DNA of 64,000 nt. Origin: Sipunculus nudus. Taxonomy: Eukaryota > Annelida > Sipuncula > Golfingiida > Sipunculidae. The stretch lies in NCBI GenBank assembly GCA_026874595.1, contig CM049308.1, positions 79,778,124-79,842,123 of the forward strand. Reading direction: 5' to 3'. The position numbers and the translations under genes are program-made. Under the pieces are notes generated by a model. It did no database searches, was not told the DNA's origin, and saw only the letters and a list, made by a program, of their open reading frames with translations. Position 1 is the first letter of the stretch. Each line of letters starts with the position of its first letter. Below are positions 24,535 through 36,556 of the stretch, one piece after another.

Positions 24535-26650
24535 TTAACAGATCAAACATTGTCCACATTCAACTCGCTATGATGTACAACTTGTTACACTTTCATTTAA
24601 TTAATGCTCAGAATTGAACATCTGACATTTTCATTTAGGATTTCTTTACAAAATGAAGTTACTATTTTAGAATTTTTTTTTTTAATTTCTGTAAAGTAGG
24701 TCTCTTATAAAAGGCATAGCTTAGAGTTGGGTCAGGCAATATGTGAGGGAAAAGTGACTCTTATGTGGCCATTTTTTATCATTGATAAGGCTTGATTAAA
24801 ATAATACACATTAAAAGACCACCTATTTAAATTTTAACGGCCCATTATCATGGAAATGCTCAGTAATATATAAATTAACAAGATAAACATGTAAGTTCAA
24901 GTTTGATAGCTTAGAGAATTGCCTTCAGAAACTGATGTGTAAAACTTGCTATTGTCAGTCTTGGTATTGCAGGCAAACCCTGTCATAGGTTCAAACTGGA
25001 GAACCCCACACTTTTTATCCATGTAGAATTAAAAAGTCAGTTTATATGACAATGTGATTGAATCAGGTTCTTTGACCAAACCTATCTTGCAAATACTTTT
25101 GAGTACAACAATTAAATAACTGAGAAAACAGTATTTTAAACTACAACATGCAGACTGAGGTTGGGTCTAGGTCACCTTATAACAGATTTTGAGAAAATAT
25201 TTGTACCATAAATATAATTAATTCCATCTATTAAAGCATTATTATTTCACGAAGAGGGGTCATTCTTTATCAGTAGGAAAGTAAGCACTTCATAAACATT
25301 AGCAAAGGGAAACACTGAACTCAGTACTATAGACAGGAACAGACTACAGACACAGTGCAATGTGTTGAGTATTAAAGGAAGTGTATTCATTTTTTTCAAG
25401 GAATTACAGGGTAATTTTATAAGACAAGTGTATGATATCACACAGATTATGAATTTTCACAAAATTACTATCAATAATATAAATAATGCTAGGTTTATGC
25501 ACTTGCATGCTTTCAAACTTTGTATTCATTTGCATCTGTGACAAGATTACACACATCAAGATTACTGACATGTCATTTTGTATTTCAAAATAACTTGACA
25601 TGTCACACTAGAGTACAATATACATGCATAACTAGACAGAGGTGATCTGTTGGGTCAAAGACCGGGAGGGATATATGATCAGAATAAAATAAAATAACCC
25701 ACCTGTTTAGAACAGAAAAATGTCCCCGTATCTACCGCCAGATGTTCCTCCAGTATAATTTAGTGGAGGAGAGGGAGTTGGAGCTCAGAAAGTAGACTTG
25801 AAAGAAAGTAACTTGCACCATGCTGCTTCCCACCTGTGCTCTTGGCAGGAATTTAATTGAGATGAAGGTTATGGTTCATATTACTACTAATTCTGTAAAT
25901 TAGCATATTTGAGGATCAGTGATAAAAATTGTCCCTCGTCGTGCATTGTTTTTGCTGGCAAGGGGACACATATCGAAGAGTATTAGTCTCAAAGAAGGTA
26001 TAAGTAAAATTCAACACAAATTTAATGTGAACATGAGCCTATGCTAAGATGATCCAGACAAATTTGATTTACTCTTCAGACAAAGTTTCCCCTGCTTTTT
26101 TCCCATTCGCCTACAGCCCATCCATCAGAAGGAGTGAAGCATACTTTCAATGTGAAGGATATTGTGTCAATTAAATTAGTGGAAACGTATGTTCGGAATT
26201 CTTGAAAAAGGATATCATCTCTCATAACATATTTTTATCTAACATGTATATGTATGTTTACTCATATTTTTATCCCCTAGTATATTTGTGTTTATGTAAT
26301 TTGTGGTGTTATTTAGTTTGACCACATGTATTTACACCACCATAATCCCTTAAATATAGGTAAATATTGGGCTATTGAACAAGTGATTGTACAACAATAT
26401 CAAGATGTTGATATATTTTTTATAAATATTTTTTTCTGGAATGACGATGTTTATTGTAACAGAGCTGTTGGAGAAGTAAAGGTACATATGTTTTTCGTGT
26501 TTTGATAACAAAATACACGTGTTACACATTTTCTTTTCAGTTTTCTCGATTACTGTCCCTCGAGTCAAATTAATTCAGCTACAGTGCCGCTTTCAATACC
26601 AAAATGCTGTTTTTGCTTACTGTCATTTAGAAAGCTGACTCCCATATTTT
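24535..26650. other. Neudesin-like 3' flank; no other gene seen
   Basis: A+T-rich sequence. The first part may be 3' UTR. Short open frames on the - strand (25247-25601, 26350-26568) have no family motif. No repeat of defined ends was recognised. Confidence 0.5.
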
Positions 26651-27890
26651 TATGCCCCCGCCACAAAGTGGCCGGGGCATATAGTTTTACCCATGTCCGT
26701 CCTTCCGTCCTTCCGAAATCAAACAGTTGTACGGATTTTTTTCTCAATGCCTGCAGATATTGGCCTGATTGTTTGTGTATTGGCAGATAATGACCAGTTA
26801 CAGATCGAGTTCGCGTTTCGTCCAGGTTGACCTACTTTTGACCGTTTACGGCTCCTAAACTTAGAAAATTTCATGAAAAATAGCAATTTTCATGACAAAT
26901 ACACATGTACGGACTTTTTTTCGCAATGCCTGCAGATATTGGCCTGATTTTTGGTGTGTGGGCAGATAATGACCAGTTACAGATCGAGTTCATGTTTTGT
27001 CCCAGTTGACCTACTTTTGACCGTTTGACGGTGCCCTAACATAGAAAATTTCATGAAAAATATAAATTTTCATGACAAGTGCACATGTACGTACACTTTT
27101 TTGTAATGCCTGCAGAAACGGGCCTGATTTTTATGTGAAGGCATATAATGACCAGTTACAGATCGAGTTCTTGTTTTGTCCCAGTTGACCTACTTTTGAC
27201 CATTTGACTGCTCCTGAACATAGTTTCATGAAAAATATAAATTTTCATAACAAATGCATATGTACGGACTTTTTTTTCCGCAATGCCTGCAGATACCACC
27301 ATGCTTTTTATGTGTGGCCAGATAATGACCAGTTACAGATAGAGTTCGCGTTTCGTCCCGGTTGACCTACTTTTGATTGTTTTACGGCTACTAAACATAG
27401 AAAAGTTCATGAAAAATATAAATTTTCATGACAAATGAATATGTACAGCCGTTTTTAGCCCTCAGCTCATATGCTGATGGGCTATTGTTGTCACCCAAGC
27501 TGTCCGTCTGTCCGTCTGTCTGTCCGTCCGTCAGAGTTTTATTTTATCAGTGAAGATGTATATAAAAAAAATCTTGGTCAAGTGCCAAGATGGGTGACCT
27601 TCAAATATTTTTCTTTGTTTTAGAGCTGATTATACAAAAACACACAGAAGCTTAAATCTCAGGAACCATTCTGTGGATTTTTATGAAACATGGTACATAC
27701 CTCTCCAATTTAAACTGATTATCAGTCTTGCTAATATTCTAGTTTCGCAATGCAATGCTTACAGATACTGGCCTAATGTATGGTCTTTGGGCGCATAATG
27801 ACCATTTACAGAACGAGTTCGCGTTTCGTCCCAGTTGACCTATTTTTGACCATATGACAGATCCTGAACATAGAATATTTCATGAAAGAC
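26651..27890 (+). repeat. Family H tandem-unit repeat (TATGCCCCCGCC start)
   Basis: Begins TATGCCCCCGCCACAAAGTG and TTCCGTCCTTCCG, then units of about 178 bases at roughly 26730, 26905, 27085, 27263 and, after an interruption at 27462-27734, 27735. Each holds 'gcaatgcctgcagata..ggcctgat', 'gataatgaccagttacaga' and 'gttgacctacttttga'. Non-coding. The interruption is part of another repeat beginning 'ccctcagctcatatgctgatgggc'. Confidence 0.78.
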
Positions 27891-28171
27891 AGAAATTGCA
27901 TCTTTAAAAACAATTTAAAAACTTATCTATTTCAACAAGCTTTTAGTCATTAATATGTATATGCTTTTTGTCAGTAAACTGCAATATATAAATACATAGG
28001 GTAGTGTGAGAAAAAAAAATGAAACGTCAAGAGGTACATCGAATAGGTTTTCGAGAATCTAGAAACCTGTTACTGAAGATCCAGGGAGGTAAATAAAAGA
28101 ATCTCACAGGACACTGAAATAAAGTCACCGTGACCTATATCCTCCGAGCAATGGTACCCCCAGAATAATAA

Positions 28172-29650
28172 AACAAGTGACCCATGGGTCATGACGCTCA
28201 GCTGACTGGGAAAAGATTCGCAAAAGGAAATTTTTTTCATCTGAATGGTAGTATACCCTTTCAACTGAAGCATCAATCAGATTGACCAACAGGCCAAGAT
28301 TGTGTCTGTATTTATAATTATATCTCAAAAATAGAGAAAAATGCAGGTGGCTCCACCAGTCTGCAGAAACTAATAAAAACACTTAATGGTCAATAACCAT
28401 GCAAGAATCATAGTGATCTCTGCATTAGTTGTTCAGATACTTCAGCTTTTATATCAAATTTTCCATTATTCCAAGGGATACTTCGGAGTCCTATAGCTTG
28501 AAGGATATGGGTAACGGAGACCTAATTTCAGGTTTCCACAGACACTTTTCATGGGCCTCCTTGCATGACAAGAAGGAAGATTCTAGGTCAATTTGTTACA
28601 ATTTGTGCCACATTAACAGATGACAGCATCCTTAATGGTCTCAAAATTGAGAAAAAAATTCGAAAAAAATTGAATAAAATATAGGTGGCACCACCAGTCT
28701 GCAGAAACTGATGAAACACTCCATAATCAATATCCATGCAAAGAATCATTGTGATTTCTGCATTAGTTCTTCAGATACTTCAGCTTTTGTATCAAATTGT
28801 CCGTTATTCTGAGAGATACATTGGAGTCCTATAGCTTGAAGGATATTGGAAACAGAGACCTAATTTCAGGTTTCCACACACACTTTTCGTGGGCCGCCTT
28901 GCATTTCAAGAATGAAGATTCTAGGTCCAGTTGTTACGATTTGTACCCTGTTGACAGATAACCACATCTTTAAAGGTCTCAAAAAAAGAGAAACATTCGT
29001 AAAAAAACCCGAACAAATACAGGTGGTGCCATCAGTCTGCAGAAACTGATGAAACACTCCATGATCAATATCCATGCAAACAATTATGGTGATCTCTGCA
29101 TTAGTTGTTCAGATACTTCAGCTTTTGTATCAAATTTTCCACTATTCTGAGCTGTACTTTGGAGTGCCATAGCTCAAAGGATATGGGTAACAGAGACCTA
29201 ATTTCAGGTTTCCATGGAGAATTTTCATGGGTCTCCCTGTGTGTTAAGAATGAAGATTTTAGGTCCAGTCTTTACGATTTGTGCCACGTTAACAGATGTT
29301 CACATTTTTAAAGGCCTCAAAAATAGAGAAAAAATTCGTTAAAAAATCGAAAAAATACAGGTGGCGCCACCAGTCTGCAGGAACTGATGGAACATCTCAT
29401 GATCAATATGTATGCCAAAAATCATGACCATCAGTGATGTAGTTAATGAGATATTGAAGTTTTTATATAATTTTTTTTACTTTTTTACTTTTGGGGGTAA
29501 TTTTTGGCCCCATGGCTCAAAGGATATTGGTAACAGAGACGTAATTTCTGGTTTCCAAGGAGATTTTTCATGGACCTCTCAGAATGTCAAGTTACAAGAT
29601 TCTAGGTTCAGCGGTTACACGGACAGACAGACGAACAGCTGAGTTAAAAA
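28172..29650 (-). repeat. Family A dispersed repeat, copy 3 (inverted)
   Basis: Reverse orientation of the 10.9 kb copy. On + it begins ACAAGTGACCCATGGGTCATGACGCTCAGCTGAC and ends ACGGACAGACAGACGAACAGCTGAGT. It has about four internal units with the same signature phrases, each carrying the CTGCAGA/GGTGG.(G/A)CCACC block. Confidence 0.85.
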
Positions 29651-29744
29651 ATGATACAAAACCCTTTTAGATTGCCCTGAATGTTGCCTTGAATATTGAC
29701 CATGACTAGGGCTGTCATTTCCAAAAAACTGATGGCGCTACCTG

Positions 29745-32320
29745 TATTTTTAGCGAACCTGTGAGTTTATGTGATGGTGTGGCGTCATCCGTCGTCCGGC
29801 GTCTGTCATCCGGCGTCAGTCGGCCGTCGTCGTCTGTACGATTACCTATACACTCTTGAAAACGGCAAGAGTTAGAATCACGAAATTTTATGCAAAAAAT
29901 TAGTCATCTTAAAAACTCTATCGGATTTTGCTTAGTTTTTGGCTTACTGCATTTTCTTGGATTTTATAGGGAAAAAGCTAAAAAAGCTCTAAAAATCTTC
30001 TTCTCCGAAACTGTTCAGCCAAATTTTCCAATATTTTACATTAATGATTCCTAGAACAATCTCTCTCAAATTTGTTCGAATTGTTTAAGTTCGGTGATTT
30101 TTGGCCGAGTTACAGGAAGTTGAACTTCATACTAAAATTACAATCACCGAAACGGCCGGAGTTATCATCACAAAATTTACGCCAGTGTTGGTCACATGAG
30201 TCATATATGAAATTCAGGTATTGGTGGCGCCACCTGCATTGGCCTTTTTTTGTAAGGGGTCATTGGTCATCTGTACATTAACCCATAATTTCTCAGGAAT
30301 AGCAGAAGCTACCATACCCAGATTTTAATGCACTAATCTGTCACATATCAAATGTTGTGGGATTCAGCTTATTTTTTTTGCTATCTGCATTTACTTAGAT
30401 TTTATTGGGGGAAAATCTGGAAAAAAACTTTAAAAGTCTTCTTCTTGTAAACGGTCCAGCCAAATTGTTCAATATTTTACAGAAATGATTGCAGAGGCAA
30501 GCCCTCTCTAGATTGTTCAAATGGTTTGCATTTGATGAATTTTAGCGGAGTTACACGGATTTGAACTTAGTCATTTGGCCAAGTAAGCATACTAACATAG
30601 TAATCTCAGAAATGACAGAAGCTAGCATTACCCAGTATTGTGCAAATGTTGGTCACATGACTCATATTTGAAGTTGCAGATTTTTTATGCCACCTACATT
30701 GACCTGTTTTTATGGGCAAAAAACCTTATAATTTAAGCCTCTTTCAGCTTAAAATGTTTCCGATGAAACTGTCAAGTTGAATCGTTCAATTTTTCAAAAG
30801 AATTATCCTAGGATATGGTTCTTTGAATCAAATGAGAATAGATTGAGTTTTTTGATTTTTGGATGAGTCGTGAAAAGCTTAAGTTGGTCTTATAGCCATT
30901 ATTATTATTTCAAACTGAGGACAGTTTTTTTTAATCAAAATATTGTTTTGATTATAAATTCTGTAACATTGCACAGAAATTATTCTTAGGTGGCCTTTGT
31001 TCAAGTTTACTTGAATGATTTTTGACATAATTATTGGACCTTTAACAATGAAGGGACTGCATCTTTTATTATTCTTGATATTTTGATAAAAAAAAAGTTT
31101 ATGAATAAGTCAGCTTGAAAAAAAAGCATTTTAGCCAAAGTCTTTCAGTATGTGTAAACAGATTTACCAACAGGACAAGATTGTGTCTGTATCTTTAAAT
31201 AGGTAAGGAAACTGCGAACTGTTTCAGTTTTGGCAACAGATCAAGAGTTCATTCAGTGCAGCCAGATATAGGTCAAGAGTTCAATCAGTGCAGCAAAGCA
31301 CAAGGCATGTGATCACCTCATGGGTGACATGTGTGCACCTCATTGGCACCATGTGATCACCTCATAGGTAGCATGTGATCACCTCATAAGTATGATGTGA
31401 TCCCCTCATGTGTGTCATGCACCTCAGGGCTTCATGTGGAGCCAATCAGTTTGCTTATGCAATGGTGTGAATACTATTTCTGATTTGGCAATAGGCCAAA
31501 GGTCATTCTTGGTCTATTTATAGATCTATTTATAGTCTGCTTTGGCAGACTGCCAACTGTATCAGATTATGCAACAGGTCAAGAGTTCACTCAGTGCAGC
31601 CAGGTATAGGTCAGGAGTTCACTCAGTGCAGTAGCTGCATTCTATTTATAGCATTGGCAGACTGCCCACTGAATCAGATTTGGCACCAAAGTTCAGCTTG
31701 GATCTAGTTATAGCTTTGGCAGACTGCCAACTGTGTCAGATTATGCATCAGGTCAAGAGTTCACTCGGTGCAGCCAGGTACAGGTCAAAAGTTCACTCAG
31801 TCTAGTCAGGTGCAGGTCATGAGTTAACTCAGTGCTAGCAATTTGTCACAGTTCACTTGAGGCAACTGCCTTTCTTACCTATGCCTAATCAGCCCTATGC
31901 ATCAGACTCAAGGTAAGTTTGATGTATTGGCCTGATATTTTGACCTGTCTATATGTCTTTGATGGCTTTCTTGTTCACAAGACAGGTGTCGCCACCTACA
32001 ATGACTTTTGCATAGTGCCTGCTTATTTCTACAGAGGAATTTGATATATCAGCCTGAAATTGAGCATATTTATACATATCGAATAGCTTTGTCATATACA
32101 TATATGTCAAGACTGGTGGTGCCAGATACAATCATTTTTGTGTTGTGTGCACCCATGCCAGAATTTCAGCAGTGATGTTTGTGCAATGTTTTCTAATTCA
32201 AAATGTTTAATACTTGCATAGTTCATATACATTCAAAGTAATGGTCCAGCATTGAAGCATTATACCATGTAAATTTCCCAATGCACAGATTTGCATTAGG
32301 CCTGTAGGCCTTGTTTCTTA
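29745..32320 (+). repeat. Family I dispersed repeat, copy 2
   Basis: Begins with a CCGTCGTCCGGCGTC-rich head near 29780 and ends GCATTAGGCCTGTAGGCCTTG at about 32313. It shares its middle and end with 16436-17575. Inside, 31300-31440 is a minisatellite of about five 27-base units (CATGTGATCACCTCATAGGT), and 'ttcactcagtgcagccaggtacaggtca' units recur at 31210-31270, 31575-31640 and 31745-31840. Non-coding. Confidence 0.8.
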
Positions 32321-32329
32321 TTTTTTTAC

Positions 32330-33520
32330 GATTTATTTTTTTTAGACCGTCATAAGGCAGCAATTATGTCAGTTCCTCAGCTGAGCTTTTTTTCTTATCT
32401 TATGTCCTGAATCCTGGTGTGTTTATTGATTATGACCGGTTTCGTCAGTTCCTGATGACTGGTTGCGCCATCTGTATTTTTTTCAATATTATGCATTATT
32501 CCTTTTTTTAGACTGCCAAATTATATTGACACTATCAGATTTATAACTGTAGTTTCACCTAGTGTTCTGAAACCTTGTGTGCTAATTAGAGACCCTCTTG
32601 AAAAAGCGGATGCCCTATAGTATTCACCTTTCTGTCCGTCTGTTCGACTTTCTGTATGTTTGTCAAATAATAACTCCAGTTTGGATTAACATCATTTTCA
32701 AAGGTGAAGATCACAGGGCCCACTTTTTCAGAAAGATTGTGGATGCATTTTAAGCTTTAACTTTCCTCCCTGAACCTTCCATCAAGCACATATAACTGAC
32801 CTGCCAATAGCGGAAGAACCTGATTTATTTCGGGGTCAGAGGTCAAGGGCCATTTATCCACACATATGATTGTTGATGATAACTTCAGTTTGGATTGAGA
32901 TATTTGTTTCAAACTTGACTAAATATGGCCCACCACTAGAGTAAGGACCATTATAATTTTTGGGTCATGAGGCTTAAGGTCAAGGTCACAGGACCCACTT
33001 CTTTAAAAGGTTATCGATGCATTTTAAGCCAAACATTTCATCCCGAACCTTCCATTTTAAATATATATCTGACCTGCCGATGGTGGAAGAACCTTATGGG
33101 TTTTGGGGTCACAAGGTCAAAGGCTAAGGCCACAGGAGTGATATGTCGATATACCTTTTCTCAGAAATATTGGTTTCAAACTTGACTTATATATGGCTCA
33201 CCACTAAAGTAAGAACTCGATTGATTTTGGGGCCATGAGATCAAAGGTCAAGGTCACAGGACATTCTCCTTTTAAAAAAAGATACAACCCGCTCCAAACC
33301 TCTCATCTCAAACCTTCTCCACATGTGGTTCATATTCAAACAGGGAAAGATTCTGTTTGATGTTTGGTTCACAAGCTCAAAGGTCAATGTCACAGGGCCC
33401 ATCCATAACTCTAGTTTTGTGTAGACAGATTGGCTTCAAACTTGATCTCAGGACCAACATTTTGAAAAAAGCTCAAAAACCATTCAGCTGAGCGTCGAGA
33501 CCCATAGGTCCCTAGCTATT
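32330..33520 (+). repeat. Family A-like scrap and family J repeat
   Basis: 32330-32520 resembles one family A unit ('gatgactggttgcgccatctgtattttt'). From about 32600, units of 200-240 bases repeat 'ggtcaaggtcacagg(g/a)cc' and 'gatttggg.t.a..aggtcaaagg', ending AGCTGAGCGTCGAGACCCATAGGTCCC at 33484-33512, a relative of the family A end. Confidence 0.7.
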
Positions 33521-34370
33521 AAGCCTCCCCTGTTGGGAAGCTTATTGATTCCCTACGGTTTTGTTTTCTTCTTCTTCCGGACACTCCTTTGTGACCACAA
33601 TATTTCAAGATTTGCTGGGCCAATCAGGCTGTCACTTCATATTTTTACTTACCAGTTCAGAGGTAACACCTGATTAGATTTTGAGATATGTCTAAACAGT
33701 GTAATTGTGCTAATTAGCTTAACGACCAGTTATCTTTGCGCTTGCGCTCAAACCATAACTGTAAATCTGATTTGTACAAAACTTTGTCGATACCTTGAGA
33801 GTACTCCTCTGACAAGTTGATTAACTTTTGGGGTTAATCTGTGCACATTAAGTAGGTCATTTGCATTATTATGTAAATCAGCCATGTGTAAATTTGTGAA
33901 TTATATCATATTCTTAAGTCTATCCATTACATGTTTGAACATGTAACTCTTTTTCACTGGGGACATGATTCTAAGGAAAACTAATGAACTCGATTGCATA
34001 TTTATTCCTAATTTGCATGTTTATGCCTGTTTTGCATATTAATTACCTTCCCACATGTACTTCCTTTCGACATTGATAAATCAAGTTCTGTTGGGATAAT
34101 CAGGCTGTCACTTCATATGTGTACTTAACAAGTATGAGGCAAATCCCGATTAGAATTTGAGAGTCGTCGCAACAGTTCAATTATGCTAATTAGCTTAACG
34201 AGCAGTTTTCTTTGCGCTTGCACTCAAAACATAACTGTAAATGTGATTTGTACAAAACTTTGTCGATACCTTTAGAGTACTCTTCTGAGAAGTTGATAAA
34301 CTTTTGAGGTCAACCTGTGCATATTAAGTAGGTCATTTGCATAATTCCATTTGCATATTTATGTTTAGCA
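33521..34370 (+). repeat. Family K repeat with internal direct duplication
   Basis: Starts TAAGCCTCCCCTGTTGGGAAG. Two copies of a roughly 180-base block ('caggctgtcacttcatat...gtgctaattagcttaacga.cagtt.tctttgcgcttg...tttgtcgatacc') lie at 33622-33800 and 34095-34275. An inverted relative of the start occurs near 46090 (CCTTCCCAACAGGGGAGATT). Confidence 0.7.
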
Positions 34371-35140
34371 TGGTCTGTCATGTCGTTTTCAAATCTTCCT
34401 AGAACAAGGAGCCTCTACTTTTTAGCTGGTGGCAGGGGAGGCCAGCATTTGCTTGCAAATTCAACTATAACTATATTTATTATTATTATTATTATCACTT
34501 TAATTTTCCTCTTAATTTGTACTTTTGTACCATGCCAGCTATGCCATACAGGGGTTATACAATACTCTATTTATGTTTGCCTTTTCACTTTTTATTGTCT
34601 AAACAGTTTCAGATGGATTTCATTCACATTTAATGATGGGTAGGGAATACTGTTAACAATGTGAAACCCAAAGTGAAATATGTTTAGACCTTTAATGATT
34701 AATGATAATCAAAATCAACGGGCAGACTAAATATTTGAACGATACATGAAGCGATTACTGAGAAGCCTGATATTGAATTGAAGGCGGCGCAAAAAAGGTG
34801 GGGAAACCTATCCAAAACTATTAAGCATACATTTGAGTGCACCGCAACTGAAAGAGATATCATTTATAGGAATTAAACGCGCCAGCTGTAATTAGATATC
34901 GCGGTTCGGAATATTTTTTTGTCTTTTGCCTACTCCCTGGTAGCAAGCCCTGCTCTTGGAAGTACAAAGGTTATCGGACCCAAAAGAGTGCTATTTTTTT
35001 TTATCTCCGACCATTTTCCAGTTCTCTGCTACAATTTCAAAATATTTTGACTAAGTGTAAATATAAGATTACAATATAATTATAAATTTTTCCCAAGAGT
35101 CACAGTAGGTTTTTCTAAATACCCGTTAAAAGATCCAGAG
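34371..35140. other. Non-coding stretch
   Basis: No gene recognised. A (TTA)n-type run at 34470-34495 and an open frame at 34380-34643 that spans it, without motif support. Confidence 0.5.
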
Positions 35141-35538
35141 AAAACTAGAATACGGGTAGCCGACAAGCGACTATGTGTATCCGCCGAAATCAGAGTGGGA
35201 CGGGGGAAGTGAGGCATGGATTGAGCTGTAAGGGGAAATAGAGTGAGATGTGAAGCATATTAGCATGGATGTCGGCCACATAAACATGATTGTAGGTGGA
35301 GCCACCTATTATTTGAAAGAGAGAGCTATCCAAGATGTATGCATAATACATATGCAGGGTTTCAGGTGAATAAGTCAAACCACTGCTGAGAAATGAGTGA
35401 TTTTTACCCTAGGCAGGTGAACAGGCAGATGAACAGACACCATGCAAAAATGGTTGAAAGTTGGGCCATCTAATTTGTATAAGCGGCGGAACCCTGTCAA
35501 AAACATAGTATCCGCAAAACTTTGTTTTGCCGGATACA
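35141..35538 (-). repeat. Family G element, short inverted copy
   Basis: On the - strand it begins TATCCGGCAAAACAAAGTTT and ends CGGATACACATAGTCGCTTG plus GTCGGCTACCCGTATTCTAG. It matches the ends of 12882-14605 but holds only about one internal unit, so the internal unit number varies between copies. An (AT)n run follows at 35611-35653. Confidence 0.75.
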
Positions 35539-35610
35539 ATAAAGAATAACTCTTTTATAGCGCATAGGAATGGCACAAGTATAGGAAATATGGAATATGA
35601 AGGTGTCAGG

Positions 35611-35655
<45 letters not shown>

Positions 35656-36556
35656 TAACCAGTAGAAATACATGTATACTTGACTCGTTACCGAGCTTGG
35701 CAGTGTGACTATTCATAGGGTGAAATCTGGTCATAAAAATGTCAAATTTCCCCCGACTGAGATCAATCTTGGCCTTAAATATTAAGCACGTATTCGATTA
35801 CATGGACTCTTAATCAATTAACTAATGAACCTACTTAGTAAATCAACTGCTCTCCGCTCGCCTTTCAAAAACTAATAACATACATCGAGAAAGTTGTCTC
35901 ATCTTTTCGCAGCCGAGTGGTGGCCCTAATATACACTGCAACAAAAGATAAGCTTTTATATATGTCACAATTGTTCATGTTAAAATTATACACAGGCAAT
36001 ATGGAAACATTTTAACATGTATTTACAAAGGAAGTGATGTAAAGACAACTGAATCCGGAATTATTGTTAAATATTTTATTTAACTTTATAATTATTGAGG
36101 ACATGATGAAGTCACTATTGACGAGGGACAGTTGTATAAAATAAGAGGATTTTAACAGTTTTTTTGTGAGATGGATATACATGTAATATTTACACTAGTT
36201 ACCCATTCTGTTAGAATTACCAAGTTCCCTTGCCTAACAAAGGTCTTTGCTTGTGGTTCTACCAAGCAAACTATATAGAAGAACGGTACAACGTGATACG
36301 TACAGAAAGCTAAATTTGTGAAAATAACTGTCATTTTACAGGACGATCATGAGTGCAATTGGTCGACCCCTTGTTTCTGTTTCAGGATCTAAGTTCATTG
36401 TCTTAGCACTTAGCTAGCTCATATTAAACTAAAGAGACTAAAGGCCTTGGCGGCAGGCGATAACTGAGACCAAAAAGCGCCACTTTGCAACATCGGGTAA
36501 AACACAATGGCAATGCAGATCAAGTCCTGGCCATATTCACATTTTCATATCTAGGC
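35539..36556. other. 3' flank of the NLR gene with a candidate poly(A) signal
   Basis: An AATAAA hexamer on the - strand lies at 36076-36081, about 480 bases past the stop codon. Nothing else is recognised apart from the (AT)n run at 35611-35653. Confidence 0.45.

Noticed and set aside
34380-34643. 87-codon open frame with a hydrophobic stretch
   Set aside because: The hydrophobic part is created by an ATT/TTA run; no other support.
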